A stretch of DNA of 17,573 bases from Chloroflexota bacterium (GTDB lineage: Bacteria; Chloroflexota; Ktedonobacteria; Ktedonobacterales; Ktedonobacteraceae), in assembly GCA_005881495.1 (NCBI GenBank), contig VBHI01000341.1, positions 1-17,573 on the forward strand. Direction: 5' to 3'. Position 1 is the first letter of the stretch, and each line of letters opens with the position of its first letter. Made by a program: the position numbers and the translations under genes. The notes beneath the pieces are model-generated. The model searched no databases. It was given only the letters and a program-made list of their open reading frames with translations, and was not told the DNA's origin. Below are positions 6,340-13,638 of this stretch, one piece after another.

Positions 6340-7716
6340 ATGCATATTGTTGCTATCGGCACTGATCAAAGCACTGCCCCTATTGCGTTGCGTGAGCGGT
6401 TAGTTGGCGGGCGGCGCCTGTTGCCAGAGGTATTGCGGGAGGCACAACCGGTATTGCGGGAGAATGTCCTGCTCGCAACCTGTTACCGCATAGAAGTGTA
6501 TGCAGTCTCTCCAGATATCAATGAAGGTCGAACGAATCTCCTGCGTATCCTCAGTGAAACTTGCCAGGTTGAACTTGCTGAACTGCGAGCGCATTGTTAC
6601 ATCTTTAGCGATGAAGAAGCCGTGAGGCATCTCTTCGAAGTGGCCTGCGGACTTAACTCGGTTGTACCGGGCGAGTCACAGATTCAGGGACAGGTTGTGC
6701 AGGCCCTCGAACTTGCCCAGAGCGCTGGCTGTGCTGGCCCGATCACTTCGGCCTTGTTCCGGGCCGCAATTGTGGCAGGGAAGCGCGCGCGTAGTGAGAC
6801 AGATATCGGCCGTCATACGGCCTCGGTAAGTTCTGTTGCGGTACAATTGGCCCGGCAACTCTTCCCCACGCTCAATGAAGCCTCGGTGTTATTGATAGGC
6901 TCCGGTCAGATGAGCGAACTGGCGGCGCGCACTCTCTACGATAACGGTGCGCAGCGACTCACGATCATCAATCGCACACTGGCCCACGCTGTCGACCTTG
7001 CACAGCGCCTTGGGGCAGTCCACCGCTCCTTCACCGAGCTTGCTGAAGCCTTAGCAGAGGCAGATGTGGTGATTAGCTCGACGATTGCTCCACGAGCCAT
7101 CATCACTCATGAACTGATGCAAAAGGTGATGCAGCAGCGTGCCGGTCGTTCGCTGCTCCTGATTGATATTGCTCTTCCGCGTGACGTTGAACCCACGGTT
7201 GACATGTTGCCGGGAGTGCATCTCTACAACCTTGATGATGTGGAGGCCGCGGTCAGTGAGGGGATTCGCCTGCGTTTGCAGGAAGTCGAACTTGTCCAGT
7301 CGATCATTACCCAGGAAGTCAGTACGTTTGAGCGCTGGCTGCGTTCGCTGAGCGTTGTGGATGCCATTAATGACCTGCGGCAATACGCTGATGCGCTGCG
7401 TCATCAAGAACTGGCACGTACTATGCAGCAATTGCCATCATCACTGACTGAGAGGGAGGCTGCAGCCGTTCAGGAATTGACGACCCGGCTTGTAAACAAA
7501 ATTTTACACAAACCCCTGCTACGCCTCAAGGATGCGGCAGCCGCGGGACAGGGACATATATATACCGAGGCACTCCGGTATTTATTCGATTTGGAAGTGA
7601 ATACTGATGAAACAAATCGTGGTAGGGACGCGAGCCAGCAAGCTCGCATTGATACAGGCACAAGCAATGGTCGAACGGCTGCGGCAGCTATGGCCAGACC
7701 TGTCGATCACTGTTAA
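6340..7716 (+). CDS. hemA: Glutamyl-tRNA reductase
   Basis: This enzyme reduces glutamyl-tRNA(Glu) to glutamate-1-semialdehyde with NADPH, the first step of the C5 route to tetrapyrroles. The catalytic Cys is C48 in LLATCYRIEVY; the usual Asn of the TCNR motif is Tyr here. The conserved segment FEVACGLNSVVPGESQIQGQ spans 99-118, and the NADPH-binding motif GSGQMSELA is at 187-195, followed by the helical dimerisation domain. A GAGG motif lies six bases before the ATG. The last 36 codons overlap hemC in another frame and have unusual content (SQQARIDTGTSNGRTAAAA). The homologous part ends near residue 422 (EALRYLFDLE), so the natural stop was probably lost through a small indel. It is the first gene of the hemACDQL cluster. 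Confidence 0.95.
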   Translation: MHIVAIGTDQSTAPIALRERLVGGRRLLPEVLREAQPVLRENVLLATCYRIEVYAVSPDINEGRTNLLRILSETCQVELAELRAHCYIFSDEEAVRHLFEVACGLNSVVPGESQIQGQVVQALELAQSAGCAGPITSALFRAAIVAGKRARSETDIGRHTASVSSVAVQLARQLFPTLNEASVLLIGSGQMSELAARTLYDNGAQRLTIINRTLAHAVDLAQRLGAVHRSFTELAEALAEADVVISSTIAPRAIITHELMQKVMQQRAGRSLLLIDIALPRDVEPTVDMLPGVHLYNLDDVEAAVSEGIRLRLQEVELVQSIITQEVSTFERWLRSLSVVDAINDLRQYADALRHQELARTMQQLPSSLTEREAAAVQELTTRLVNKILHKPLLRLKDAAAAGQGHIYTEALRYLFDLEVNTDETNRGRDASQQARIDTGTSNGRTAAAAMARPVDHC

Positions 7717-8656
7717 GCACATTCGCACCAGGGGGGATCGTATCACCGATGTTCCTATAACTCAGGCAGGTGGAGATGGCATTTTTATCACAGAGATCGA
7801 GGAGGCCCTGCAAAAGGGACACATCGACCTGGCCGTCCATAGCCTCAAAGACCTGCCTACTGCCCAACCAGAAGGCTTGCAACTGGTGGTCACCGGCCCG
7901 CGAGAGGACGCGCGCGACGTGCTCATTTCACGCGGGACGACCGCTGTGAGTGAGCTTCTTGAACAGCCAGCCACTATACGTATAGGCACATGTAGCCTGC
8001 GACGCATGGCCCAGATTCGCGCTTTGTATCCCGGCGTGGAGATTTTGCCGCTCCGTGGAAACGTCGATACTCGCCTGCGTAAACTCGATGCAGGCGACTA
8101 TGATGCTATTGTGCTTGCTGCCGCCGGGCTGCACCGCCTGGGCCTGCAAGAACGCCTTGAGGGCCGTCTCACCTACCTGCCTCTCGAAGTGATGATGCCT
8201 GCGCCTGGGCAGGGAGCATTGGGCCTGGAAATACGTGATGAAGCAGAAATGCAGGCACTTGTTGCCCCACTCTGTGACTCCCTGACGCAAGCTGCTACCC
8301 TTGCTGAGCGCACATTTATGCGCCGGCTGGGAGCAGGCTGCTTGCTACCTGTCGCCGCTTATGGCGAAATTGTGGGCGAGGAACTTTCGCTGATGGGGCT
8401 GGTGATTAGCATGGATGGGCAGCGCCAGGTGCGTGTCCAGCAGAGCATAGTGTGGACAGCGCACACTCCTCGCTTCGCTCGCCCCTCGATAAATCGAGGT
8501 CTACTTACAAATGCTGAAAATCGGGGTCTACTTACAAATGCTGAAAATCGGGGTCTACTTGCAAATGCTGAGCAACTCGGGACAAGGTTGGCAGAGCGCG
8601 CCCTGGATCAGGGGGCAGATGACATTATTCGCCATATGGATGCTGGCAGATCGTAG
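7607..8656 (+). CDS. hemC: Porphobilinogen deaminase (hydroxymethylbilane synthase) with an in-frame repeat insertion
   Basis: The enzyme joins four porphobilinogens into hydroxymethylbilane. Visible landmarks are GTRASKLALIQ (7-17), the catalytic Asp D82 in HSLKDLPT, RIGTCSLRR, LPLRGNVDTRLRKLD, PAPGQGALGLEIR, and C245 in GAGCLLPVAAY, which carries the dipyrromethane cofactor. It has 349 residues against about 310 usually. The excess is an insertion at about residues 289-322 in the third domain, made of a palindromic repeat (FARPSINRGL) followed by three copies of NRGLLTNAE or a near variant. Normal sequence (LGTRLAERALDQGADDII) resumes afterwards, so the enzyme is probably functional. The start overlaps hemA by 110 bases and has GGAAG upstream. 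The stop codon TAG at 8654-8656 lies inside a related repeat. Confidence 0.95.
   Translation: MKQIVVGTRASKLALIQAQAMVERLRQLWPDLSITVKHIRTRGDRITDVPITQAGGDGIFITEIEEALQKGHIDLAVHSLKDLPTAQPEGLQLVVTGPREDARDVLISRGTTAVSELLEQPATIRIGTCSLRRMAQIRALYPGVEILPLRGNVDTRLRKLDAGDYDAIVLAAAGLHRLGLQERLEGRLTYLPLEVMMPAPGQGALGLEIRDEAEMQALVAPLCDSLTQAATLAERTFMRRLGAGCLLPVAAYGEIVGEELSLMGLVISMDGQRQVRVQQSIVWTAHTPRFARPSINRGLLTNAENRGLLTNAENRGLLANAEQLGTRLAERALDQGADDIIRHMDAGRS
8472..8504 (+). repeat. Palindromic repeat copy 1, inserted in frame in hemC
   Basis: A 33-base segment matches 14996-15028 in hemH at 32 of 33 positions. Its core at 8484-8499 (CCTCGATAAATCGAGG) is a perfect 16-base palindrome. In hemC it is read as FARPSINRGL, the same frame as in hemH. 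Only one frame on this strand is closed by a stop (CGA TAA), so the element can be tolerated in coding sequence. Confidence 0.88.
8493..8573 (+). repeat. Three tandem 27-bp units inside hemC
   Basis: Units at 8493-8519, 8520-8546 and 8547-8573 differ at only a few positions. Each starts with the right half of the palindromic repeat (ATCGAGGTCTAC or ATCGGGGTCTAC) and encodes NRGLLTNAE (NRGLLANAE in the third). The length is a multiple of three, so the reading frame is kept. Units two and three have G where unit one has A, as in the hemH copy. Confidence 0.92.
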
Positions 8657-8736
8657 GGGCCGATTATGCAGATGAACCAATTCATCCGGACACTCGTAGG
8701 GGCCGATTTATCGTGCCCAGCGCCGATTTATCGGCC
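8651..8736 (+). repeat. Palindromic repeat cluster between hemC and hemD (opposite orientation)
   Basis: TCGTAGGGGCCGATT occurs at 8651-8665 and again at 8694-8708. GCCGATTTATCGGC (8722-8735) is a perfect palindrome, and CGATTTATCG at 8704-8713 and 8724-8733 is the reverse complement of the core CGATAAATCG in the hemC and hemH insertions. The cluster is therefore the same or a related family in the other orientation. A hairpin GATGAA-CCAA-TTCATC lies between at 8671-8686. The first partial copy contains the TAG that ends hemC. Confidence 0.75.
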
Positions 8737-8806
8737 TCGGTGGCTATTCCGCTATCCGGATTATGTAGTAAATGTGCATTATCGCGCCCAAGAGAGGAGC
8801 GCTAAC

Positions 8807-9688
8807 ATGTCTGAGAGCAACATCTCAGCGCCTCCCTTGCAAGGAAAGCGAATCCTGGTGACGCGCACCCGTGAACAGGCGCGCGCGCTGAGTGATCGTT
8901 TGAGGGCATTGGGGGCAATACCTGTTGAGTTTCCTACCATTCGTATTGACACTCCGTTGGATTGGACGCCGCTTGATGAGGCTTTGCAGCGGCTTTGCGC
9001 ACTAGACGAAACAGGTAATCCTTACTACACCTGGCTCATCTTTACCAGCGCGAATGGCGTGAGAAGTTGCTTCGATCGCCTCGCCACTCTCGGCTATACG
9101 GCACAGGTGAGACAAGCCCTGGCAAGGATACGCCTGGCAGTGATTGGACCGGCCACTGCTGCTGCGCTGGCGCAGTATGGTGTCACGGCGGACCTGGTAC
9201 CGTCCGAGTACATAGCGGAGCAGGTTGTCTCGGCCCTGGTTGCGGATAGTCGACGGCGGGGGGAATCATTGGCGGGGAAGCGGGTGTTGTTGGCGCGCGC
9301 TGCCGAGGCGCGCAAAGTGTTGGTTACCGGATTACAGCAGGCGGGGGCAGTAGTGGACGAAGTAGCCGCTTATCGCACTGTTACCGCCGCCGGCGATGAT
9401 GAACAGGGACGCGAAGTGCTGCGCCTCTTACAGGCACAGCAACTTGATATGCTCACCTTCACCAGTTCGAGCACCGTTCGCCATTTTATGCACTGGCTCG
9501 CGGATTGTGCGTTAGAAACCGGGTCTGTACCGACAGATCTCGTAACACGCAATCCGCATCTCAAAAGTGGTTGTATTGGCCCAATCACCTCACAAACCGC
9601 ACATGAACTTGGCCTGGAAGTCGATATCCAGGCCAGGGATTTTACGATCGATGGTCTTGTGGGGGCAATAGTTGAACATGAGGGATAA
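8807..9688 (+). CDS. hemD: Uroporphyrinogen-III synthase
   Basis: This 293-residue enzyme closes hydroxymethylbilane with inversion of ring D to uroporphyrinogen III. Its sequence is poorly conserved in general, but the two-domain pattern is clear: GKRILVTRTREQARALSDRL near the start, WLIFTSANGVRSCF, LAVIGPATAAAL, GKRVLLARAAEARKVL, VAAYRTV, LTFTSSSTVRHF and a final GCIGPITSQTAHELGL. The start chosen is the ATG at 8807, with GAGAGGAG seven bases upstream. The frame stays open back to 8666, but that stretch is the repeat cluster after hemC and gives an odd N-terminus. It lies two bases before hemQ and belongs to the hemACDQL unit. Confidence 0.92.
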   Translation: MSESNISAPPLQGKRILVTRTREQARALSDRLRALGAIPVEFPTIRIDTPLDWTPLDEALQRLCALDETGNPYYTWLIFTSANGVRSCFDRLATLGYTAQVRQALARIRLAVIGPATAAALAQYGVTADLVPSEYIAEQVVSALVADSRRRGESLAGKRVLLARAAEARKVLVTGLQQAGAVVDEVAAYRTVTAAGDDEQGREVLRLLQAQQLDMLTFTSSSTVRHFMHWLADCALETGSVPTDLVTRNPHLKSGCIGPITSQTAHELGLEVDIQARDFTIDGLVGAIVEHEG

Positions 9689-9690
9689 AC

Positions 9691-10434
9691 TTGACTGATT
9701 CTACCATAGCAACACAACACGAGCAGGCGACTGCTCCAACGAAACCAAAGCAGCCACGTCAATTGGTGCGCTTTACCTTCTACAAACTTGATCCGCAATG
9801 GCTACGGTTACCTGCTGAAACTCGCCAGCGGGGAAAACAAGAATTGCTACAAACTTTGGATGATTATGCTCAACACACACTCATCAGAAGCTATGGGGTG
9901 TATGGACTGCGTGCGAATTGCGACTTTATGCTCTGGCAGGCCACTGCTGCCATTGAGGACCTGCGGAACCTCAGCAGCCGCATTCGTCGTAGTGCCATGG
10001 GTCCCTATCTGAGTGAGACATATGCCTTACTTTCGATGACCAAACGCTCTATCTATGTTGGGAAAAATGCTCGTGGCGCGCATGATCCTCGCCTCGTCAT
10101 TTCACCTGAGGATAAGAAGTACCTGTTTGTCTACCCCTTTGTGAAGACGCGCGCCTGGTATGCCCTGCCTATGCCAGAGCGCAAACGTATGATGAACGAG
10201 CACATCCGGGTTGGGCTGACCTATCCAACGGTATCACTGAACACGACCTACTCCTTTGGCCTGGACGACCAGGAGTTTGTTGTCGCTTTCGAGACGGATG
10301 AGATCAGCGATTTTCTTGATCTTGTGCAGGAATTGCGCGAGACGGAAGCAAGCAGTTACACACTGCGTGACACGCCGATGTTTACCTGTGTCGCGGAGCC
10401 TTTACGTGAAATTTTGGAAGCGATAGGAGCATAG
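9691..10434 (+). CDS. hemQ: Coproheme decarboxylase (HemQ/ChdC)
   Basis: This 247-residue member of the chlorite dismutase superfamily converts coproheme III to haem b using peroxide, the last step of the coproporphyrin-dependent pathway. The segment YPFVKTRAWY (148-157) carries the catalytic Tyr (Y148) of the decarboxylase clade, as in the Firmicute YPxxK motif. H171 in MNEHIRVG fits the proximal haem ligand. FGLDDQEFVVAFETD and LRETEASSYTLRDTPMF complete the haem-binding half. The start is TTG at 9691, two bases after the hemD stop, with AGGGA in the hemD end as ribosome binding site; translation is probably coupled. Placement among haem genes argues for decarboxylase and against chlorite dismutase. 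Confidence 0.92.
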   Translation: MTDSTIATQHEQATAPTKPKQPRQLVRFTFYKLDPQWLRLPAETRQRGKQELLQTLDDYAQHTLIRSYGVYGLRANCDFMLWQATAAIEDLRNLSSRIRRSAMGPYLSETYALLSMTKRSIYVGKNARGAHDPRLVISPEDKKYLFVYPFVKTRAWYALPMPERKRMMNEHIRVGLTYPTVSLNTTYSFGLDDQEFVVAFETDEISDFLDLVQELRETEASSYTLRDTPMFTCVAEPLREILEAIGA

Positions 10435-10443
10435 GGGAGCGCG

Positions 10444-11760
10444 ATGAACAACCAAACCCAGAGGGGCGACGAACTGAATCTAGCGCATTCTCATGCCCTT
10501 TTCAAGGAGGCATTGAGACTTTTGCCCGGAGGCGTCAATAGTCCCGTGCGGGCCTTTCGTGGCGTAGGTGGCGAACCTATCTTCATCGATCATGCCAGCG
10601 GCCCTTATCTCTATGACGCGGATGGTCATCGCTACCTGGATTATGTCCAATCATGGGGGCCAATGATCCTCGGACATGCACATCCCGCGGTGTTGGAGGC
10701 CGTCATACAGGCGAGTACGCGTGGCTTTAGTTTCGGAGCGCCCACGCAGGCCGAGAACGAACTGGCGAAACTGGTCATTGAGAGCGTGCCCTCGGTTGAG
10801 ATGGTGCGCTTCGTCAATTCTGGCACCGAGGCGACGATGAGCGCTTTGCGCCTGGCACGAGCGTATACCGGGCGCAACAAAATCATCAAGTTCAGCGGCT
10901 GCTATCACGGTCACGCCGACATGCTGCTCGTTCAGGCCGGTTCCGGAGTCGCGACAATGGGTCTGCCTGATAGTCCTGGAGTGCCGGCAGAGACGACGGG
11001 GAATACTCTCGTAGTGGCCTACAACGATAGCGCAGCCGTAGCAAGGCTGTTTCGCAGCTATCACCGGGAGATTGCTGCTATCATCGTAGAGCCTGTCGCG
11101 GCCAACATGGGACTTGTCCTACCACAGCCAGGCTTCCTGGAAACGTTGCGCGAACTGACCAGGACGTATGGAGCGCTGCTGATCTTCGATGAGGTGCTGA
11201 CGGGATTTCGTATAGCCATGGGAGGCGTGCAAGAGTGGACAGGCATTGTGCCTGATTTGACCTGCCTGGGGAAGATCATCGGTGGTGGTCTGCCAGTTGG
11301 GGCCTATGGTGGACGTCGTGAGGTGATGGAGCTTGTTGCTCCGGCGGGAGCGATGTACCAGGCCGGCACGCTCTCAGGCAATCCACTGGCGATGGCTGCC
11401 GGCATTGCGACCCTTACCGAGTTACGCAAACCTGGACAGTACGAAAAGCTTGAACAAAAAGGGCAGTTGCTCAGCGATGGCATCTCGCAGGCAATCCATG
11501 AGAGTAGGGTTAAGGCACAACTGGTGAGAATAGGCGCCCTATTTTGCCTGTTCTTTACCACACAGCCTGTGGTTGATTACGCCAGCGCCAAAACCTCGGA
11601 TACGGCCCGTTTTGCGCGTTTCTTCTGGAGCATGTTGAAACAGGGGGTCTACCTGCCGCCATCGCAGTTCGAGAGTTGTTTTATTTCGTTGGCGCTAGAG
11701 GATGAGATGATTGAAGAAACTGTGCAGGCCGCAAGGGTGGCATTGCGTGAATGCGCGTAG
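10444..11760 (+). CDS. hemL: Glutamate-1-semialdehyde 2,1-aminomutase
   Basis: This 438-residue, PLP-dependent class III aminotransferase-fold enzyme makes 5-aminolevulinate from the HemA product. Visible features are [18 protein letters not shown] near the start, [39 protein letters not shown] with the PLP-binding Asp, and the Schiff-base Lys K277 in [17 protein letters not shown]. The gene starts nine bases after hemQ with GGGGAG upstream. It is the last gene of the first haem unit; a terminator begins eight bases after its stop. Confidence 0.96.
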   Translation: MNNQTQRGDELNLAHSHALFKEALRLLPGGVNSPVRAFRGVGGEPIFIDHASGPYLYDADGHRYLDYVQSWGPMILGHAHPAVLEAVIQASTRGFSFGAPTQAENELAKLVIESVPSVEMVRFVNSGTEATMSALRLARAYTGRNKIIKFSGCYHGHADMLLVQAGSGVATMGLPDSPGVPAETTGNTLVVAYNDSAAVARLFRSYHREIAAIIVEPVAANMGLVLPQPGFLETLRELTRTYGALLIFDEVLTGFRIAMGGVQEWTGIVPDLTCLGKIIGGGLPVGAYGGRREVMELVAPAGAMYQAGTLSGNPLAMAAGIATLTELRKPGQYEKLEQKGQLLSDGISQAIHESRVKAQLVRIGALFCLFFTTQPVVDYASAKTSDTARFARFFWSMLKQGVYLPPSQFESCFISLALEDEMIEETVQAARVALRECA

Positions 11761-11767
11761 GTTCGGG

Positions 11768-11791
11768 TTCCCCTAAAGGGAAACGTTTTTT
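11768..11791 (+). terminator. Rho-independent terminator after hemL
   Basis: A short stem (TTCCC with GGGAA, loop CTAAA) is followed three bases later by six T residues at 11786-11791. It begins eight bases after the hemL stop and probably ends the hemACDQL transcript. Confidence 0.65.
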
Positions 11792-11797
11792 GAAGGG

Positions 11798-11926
11798 AAG
11801 GGAACGTCAGAACCTATTCGCACCAGCTTAAGAGTACAGACCTGGGCAACGGCGCGGCGTGGTGGACCCGAAAACGGTGCCCCCATCGCTTAAGTTGGTG
11901 CCAATAAGCAAGGGAACGTCAGAACC
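11798..11926. repeat. Small element with paired direct and inverted repeats
   Basis: AAGGGAACGTCAGAACC is repeated exactly at 11798-11814 and 11910-11926. Between the copies lies an inverted repeat, GCACCAGCTTAAG (11820-11832) against CTTAAGTTGGTGC (11889-11901), with one mismatch. The centre also has complementary GGGC and GCCC segments. No coding frame is evident. It could be a small non-autonomous transposable element, a processed repeat or a structured RNA. Confidence 0.55.
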
Positions 11927-11980
11927 CGTAGGTGCGGGAGAGGAGTGGATGTGGAGAGGGGACCCTGCCTCATCGCACCC

Positions 11981-12163
11981 TCATTCCCTGACACATTTTG
12001 ACTGACACTCCCCGCCATAAATGACGGGGGTTCTTGGTTCAACGAAGGAGCTTGCCACTTGAATACTGCTACTCAAGCCGTAGAGGTCCCTTTTCCCCAA
12101 GCGTTCGCTTCTCCGAAGAGAAGTCCGTTTCCGAGTGCCCCCCGGTACGGTCTGTTCCTGGCT
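11981..12163 (-). pseudogene. Probable C-terminal remnant of a TnpB-type transposon protein
   Basis: A 60-codon open frame without a start codon reads SQEQTVPGGTRKRTS and continues through LGKRDLYGLSSSIQVASSF to FVEPRTPVIYGGECQ. The GC-rich hairpin of the element end is inside the last codons. The ending resembles the variable tails of IS200/IS605 OrfB (TnpB) proteins, where coding sequence runs into the right end. No RuvC or zinc-finger segment is left. The identification rests on pattern memory and should be treated as tentative. Confidence 0.38.
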
Positions 12164-12460
12164 TCAAGCGATAGGCACTCCGACCGTGAGGTGGGAATGC
12201 GCCCTCCGAGGAGGTTCTACGCAGCCTATCACCACTGTGCGCACAAACACGTTGAGACGTTCGTGCTTTTACCCACGGGAACGCTTTACCGTGGAACCCA
12301 GCGAAACCCTATTGGGTTGTCAGTGTGCACAAGAACTAGAACAAGAATACAACACTCAAAGCGAAATGTCAAGCGGTTTGGCTTGGGGAGCGGACTCTCC
12401 GCCTGCGGGCGGCGGGCTTTTCATCCCCCGTTTGGAAAGCAGGGGCTTTCAAGCCCGTTC
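11995..12460 (-). mobile_element. Decayed IS200/IS605-like (TnpB-type) element
   Basis: Two subterminal hairpins bound the stretch. One is CCCCGCCA-TAAA-TGACGGGG at 12010-12029 with one wobble pair. The other is an imperfect hairpin at 12414-12456, with GGGCTT/AAGCCC outside and CCCC/GGGG inside. Ends with imperfect hairpins and no terminal inverted repeats or target duplication are typical of the IS200/IS605 family. On the minus strand the first hairpin would be the right end behind the tnpB remnant. About 0.47 kb remains, too short for a working tnpA or tnpB. The exact ends are not determined. Confidence 0.45.
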
Positions 12461-12574
12461 TCTGTAAACTGGTTTCTGCCCCAGCCAGAATGAACTACCT
12501 TTGACAATGCTTGCATCTGGAGGGGCTGCTGTTGCCTCATATTCTGATAGAAGAGCACATCTGCTACATGCGTT

Positions 12575-12601
12575 ACAAGTGCAACAAGTGCAACAAGTGC
12601 G
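12575..12601 (+). repeat. Three tandem 9-bp units before hemB
   Basis: ACAAGTGCA at 12575-12583 and 12584-12592 and ACAAGTGCG at 12593-12601 are consecutive. They lie 37 bases before the hemB start, in the leader or in an in-frame upstream extension where they read as repeats of Q-V-Q. Confidence 0.8.
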
Positions 12602-12638
12602 ACAAAAAGCAAGCAGAGTTAGAAAGGACTTTCTTAAC

Positions 12639-13619
12639 ATGGCTAATTTTCCTGCCGTGCGCTTGAGGCGCACGCGCCAAAACGCAAGGCTGCGTGGGCT
12701 GGTACGTGAGACTCGTTTATCCGTTGAGCAATTGATTTATCCCCTCTTTGTTGCCGAGGGATTGAGCCAGCCTCGCGAAATTGCCTCTATGCCTGGGATT
12801 ATGCAGTGGCCGCTGGAGCACCTTGGTCGCGAAGTAGAACGTATTGCGCAGTTGGGGATTCCCGCGGTATTGCTCTTTGGCATTCCCAATGAGAAGGACG
12901 AAGTTGGATCACAGGCATATAATCCACAGGGGATTATCCAGCAGGCTATTCGCGTCATTAAGGTAGAGGCGTCAGGCATAGTGGTGATGACGGATGTCTG
13001 CTTATGCGAGTATACCAGCCATGGGCATTGCGGAATGGTTCATGATGGTGAAGTGCAGAATGACGAATCGCTAGAGTTGCTTGCCCAGATGGCCCTTACG
13101 CATGTTGAGGCGGGAGCGGATCTTGTGGCTCCGTCAGACATGATGGATGGTCGCGTTGGGGCTATTCGTCGGACGATGGATGAACATGGGTTCGGTTCGA
13201 CGCCGATTATGGCCTACTCTGCCAAGTATGCTTCGGGCTTCTATGGCCCGTTTCGTGAGGCAGCAGGTTCAGCACCGCAGTTTGGGGACCGCCGCTCCTA
13301 CCAGATGGATCCAGCCAATGTGCGTGAAGCCCTGCGGGAGGTTGACCTTGATATTGCGGAGGGGGCCGATATTGTGATGGTGAAGCCTGCGCTGGCCTAC
13401 CTGGACGTGATTCAGCAGGTACGGAATCGCTGTGACCTCCCCATTGCGGCCTATAACGTCAGTGGCGAGTACGCGATGATTAAAGCTGCCGCTCAACAAG
13501 GATGGCTTGATGAGCGCAGGGTGACCATGGAGGCGCTGACCGGCATGAAGCGGGCGGGCGCTGACATGATCATTACATACTTTGCCCCACTGGTAGCCCG
13601 GTGGTTGAAAGAAGAATAG
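12639..13619 (+). CDS. hemB: Delta-aminolevulinic acid dehydratase (porphobilinogen synthase)
   Basis: This 326-residue enzyme condenses two 5-aminolevulinates into porphobilinogen. The zinc-type metal site is visible in DVCLCEYTSHGHCG (C121, C123, C131), so it is a Zn-dependent form. The two active-site lysines are K196 (YSAKYAS) and K249 (MVKPALAY), the second forming the Schiff base. The start at 12639 gives the family's normal beginning (MANFPAVRLRRTR) and has AAAGGA about ten bases upstream. The frame stays open back to 12501, but that would add 46 residues of repeat-derived, unrelated sequence. It opens a second haem unit, hemBEH, beyond the repeat-filled gap; no convincing promoter was found. 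Confidence 0.94.
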   Translation: MANFPAVRLRRTRQNARLRGLVRETRLSVEQLIYPLFVAEGLSQPREIASMPGIMQWPLEHLGREVERIAQLGIPAVLLFGIPNEKDEVGSQAYNPQGIIQQAIRVIKVEASGIVVMTDVCLCEYTSHGHCGMVHDGEVQNDESLELLAQMALTHVEAGADLVAPSDMMDGRVGAIRRTMDEHGFGSTPIMAYSAKYASGFYGPFREAAGSAPQFGDRRSYQMDPANVREALREVDLDIAEGADIVMVKPALAYLDVIQQVRNRCDLPIAAYNVSGEYAMIKAAAQQGWLDERRVTMEALTGMKRAGADMIITYFAPLVARWLKEE

Positions 13620-13638
13620 GATAGATAGAAGAACAGAT

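Noticed and set aside
8666..8806. Upstream extension of hemD by 47 residues
   Set aside because: It is translated repeat sequence; the ATG at 8807 has a good ribosome binding site and gives a normal HemD start.
9691..10434. Chlorite dismutase as the function of the HemQ-family gene
   Set aside because: The YPFVK tyrosine motif and position among haem genes fit the coproheme decarboxylase clade.
12059..12493. 144-codon plus-strand frame between hemL and hemB
   Set aside because: Rich in Arg, Pro, Ser and Cys, no ribosome binding site, no recognisable domain, and it crosses the hairpins of the IS605-like relic; more likely antisense to that relic.
12501..12529. TTGACA at 12501 as a hemB promoter
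   Set aside because: No acceptable minus-10 hexamer lies 16-18 bases downstream.
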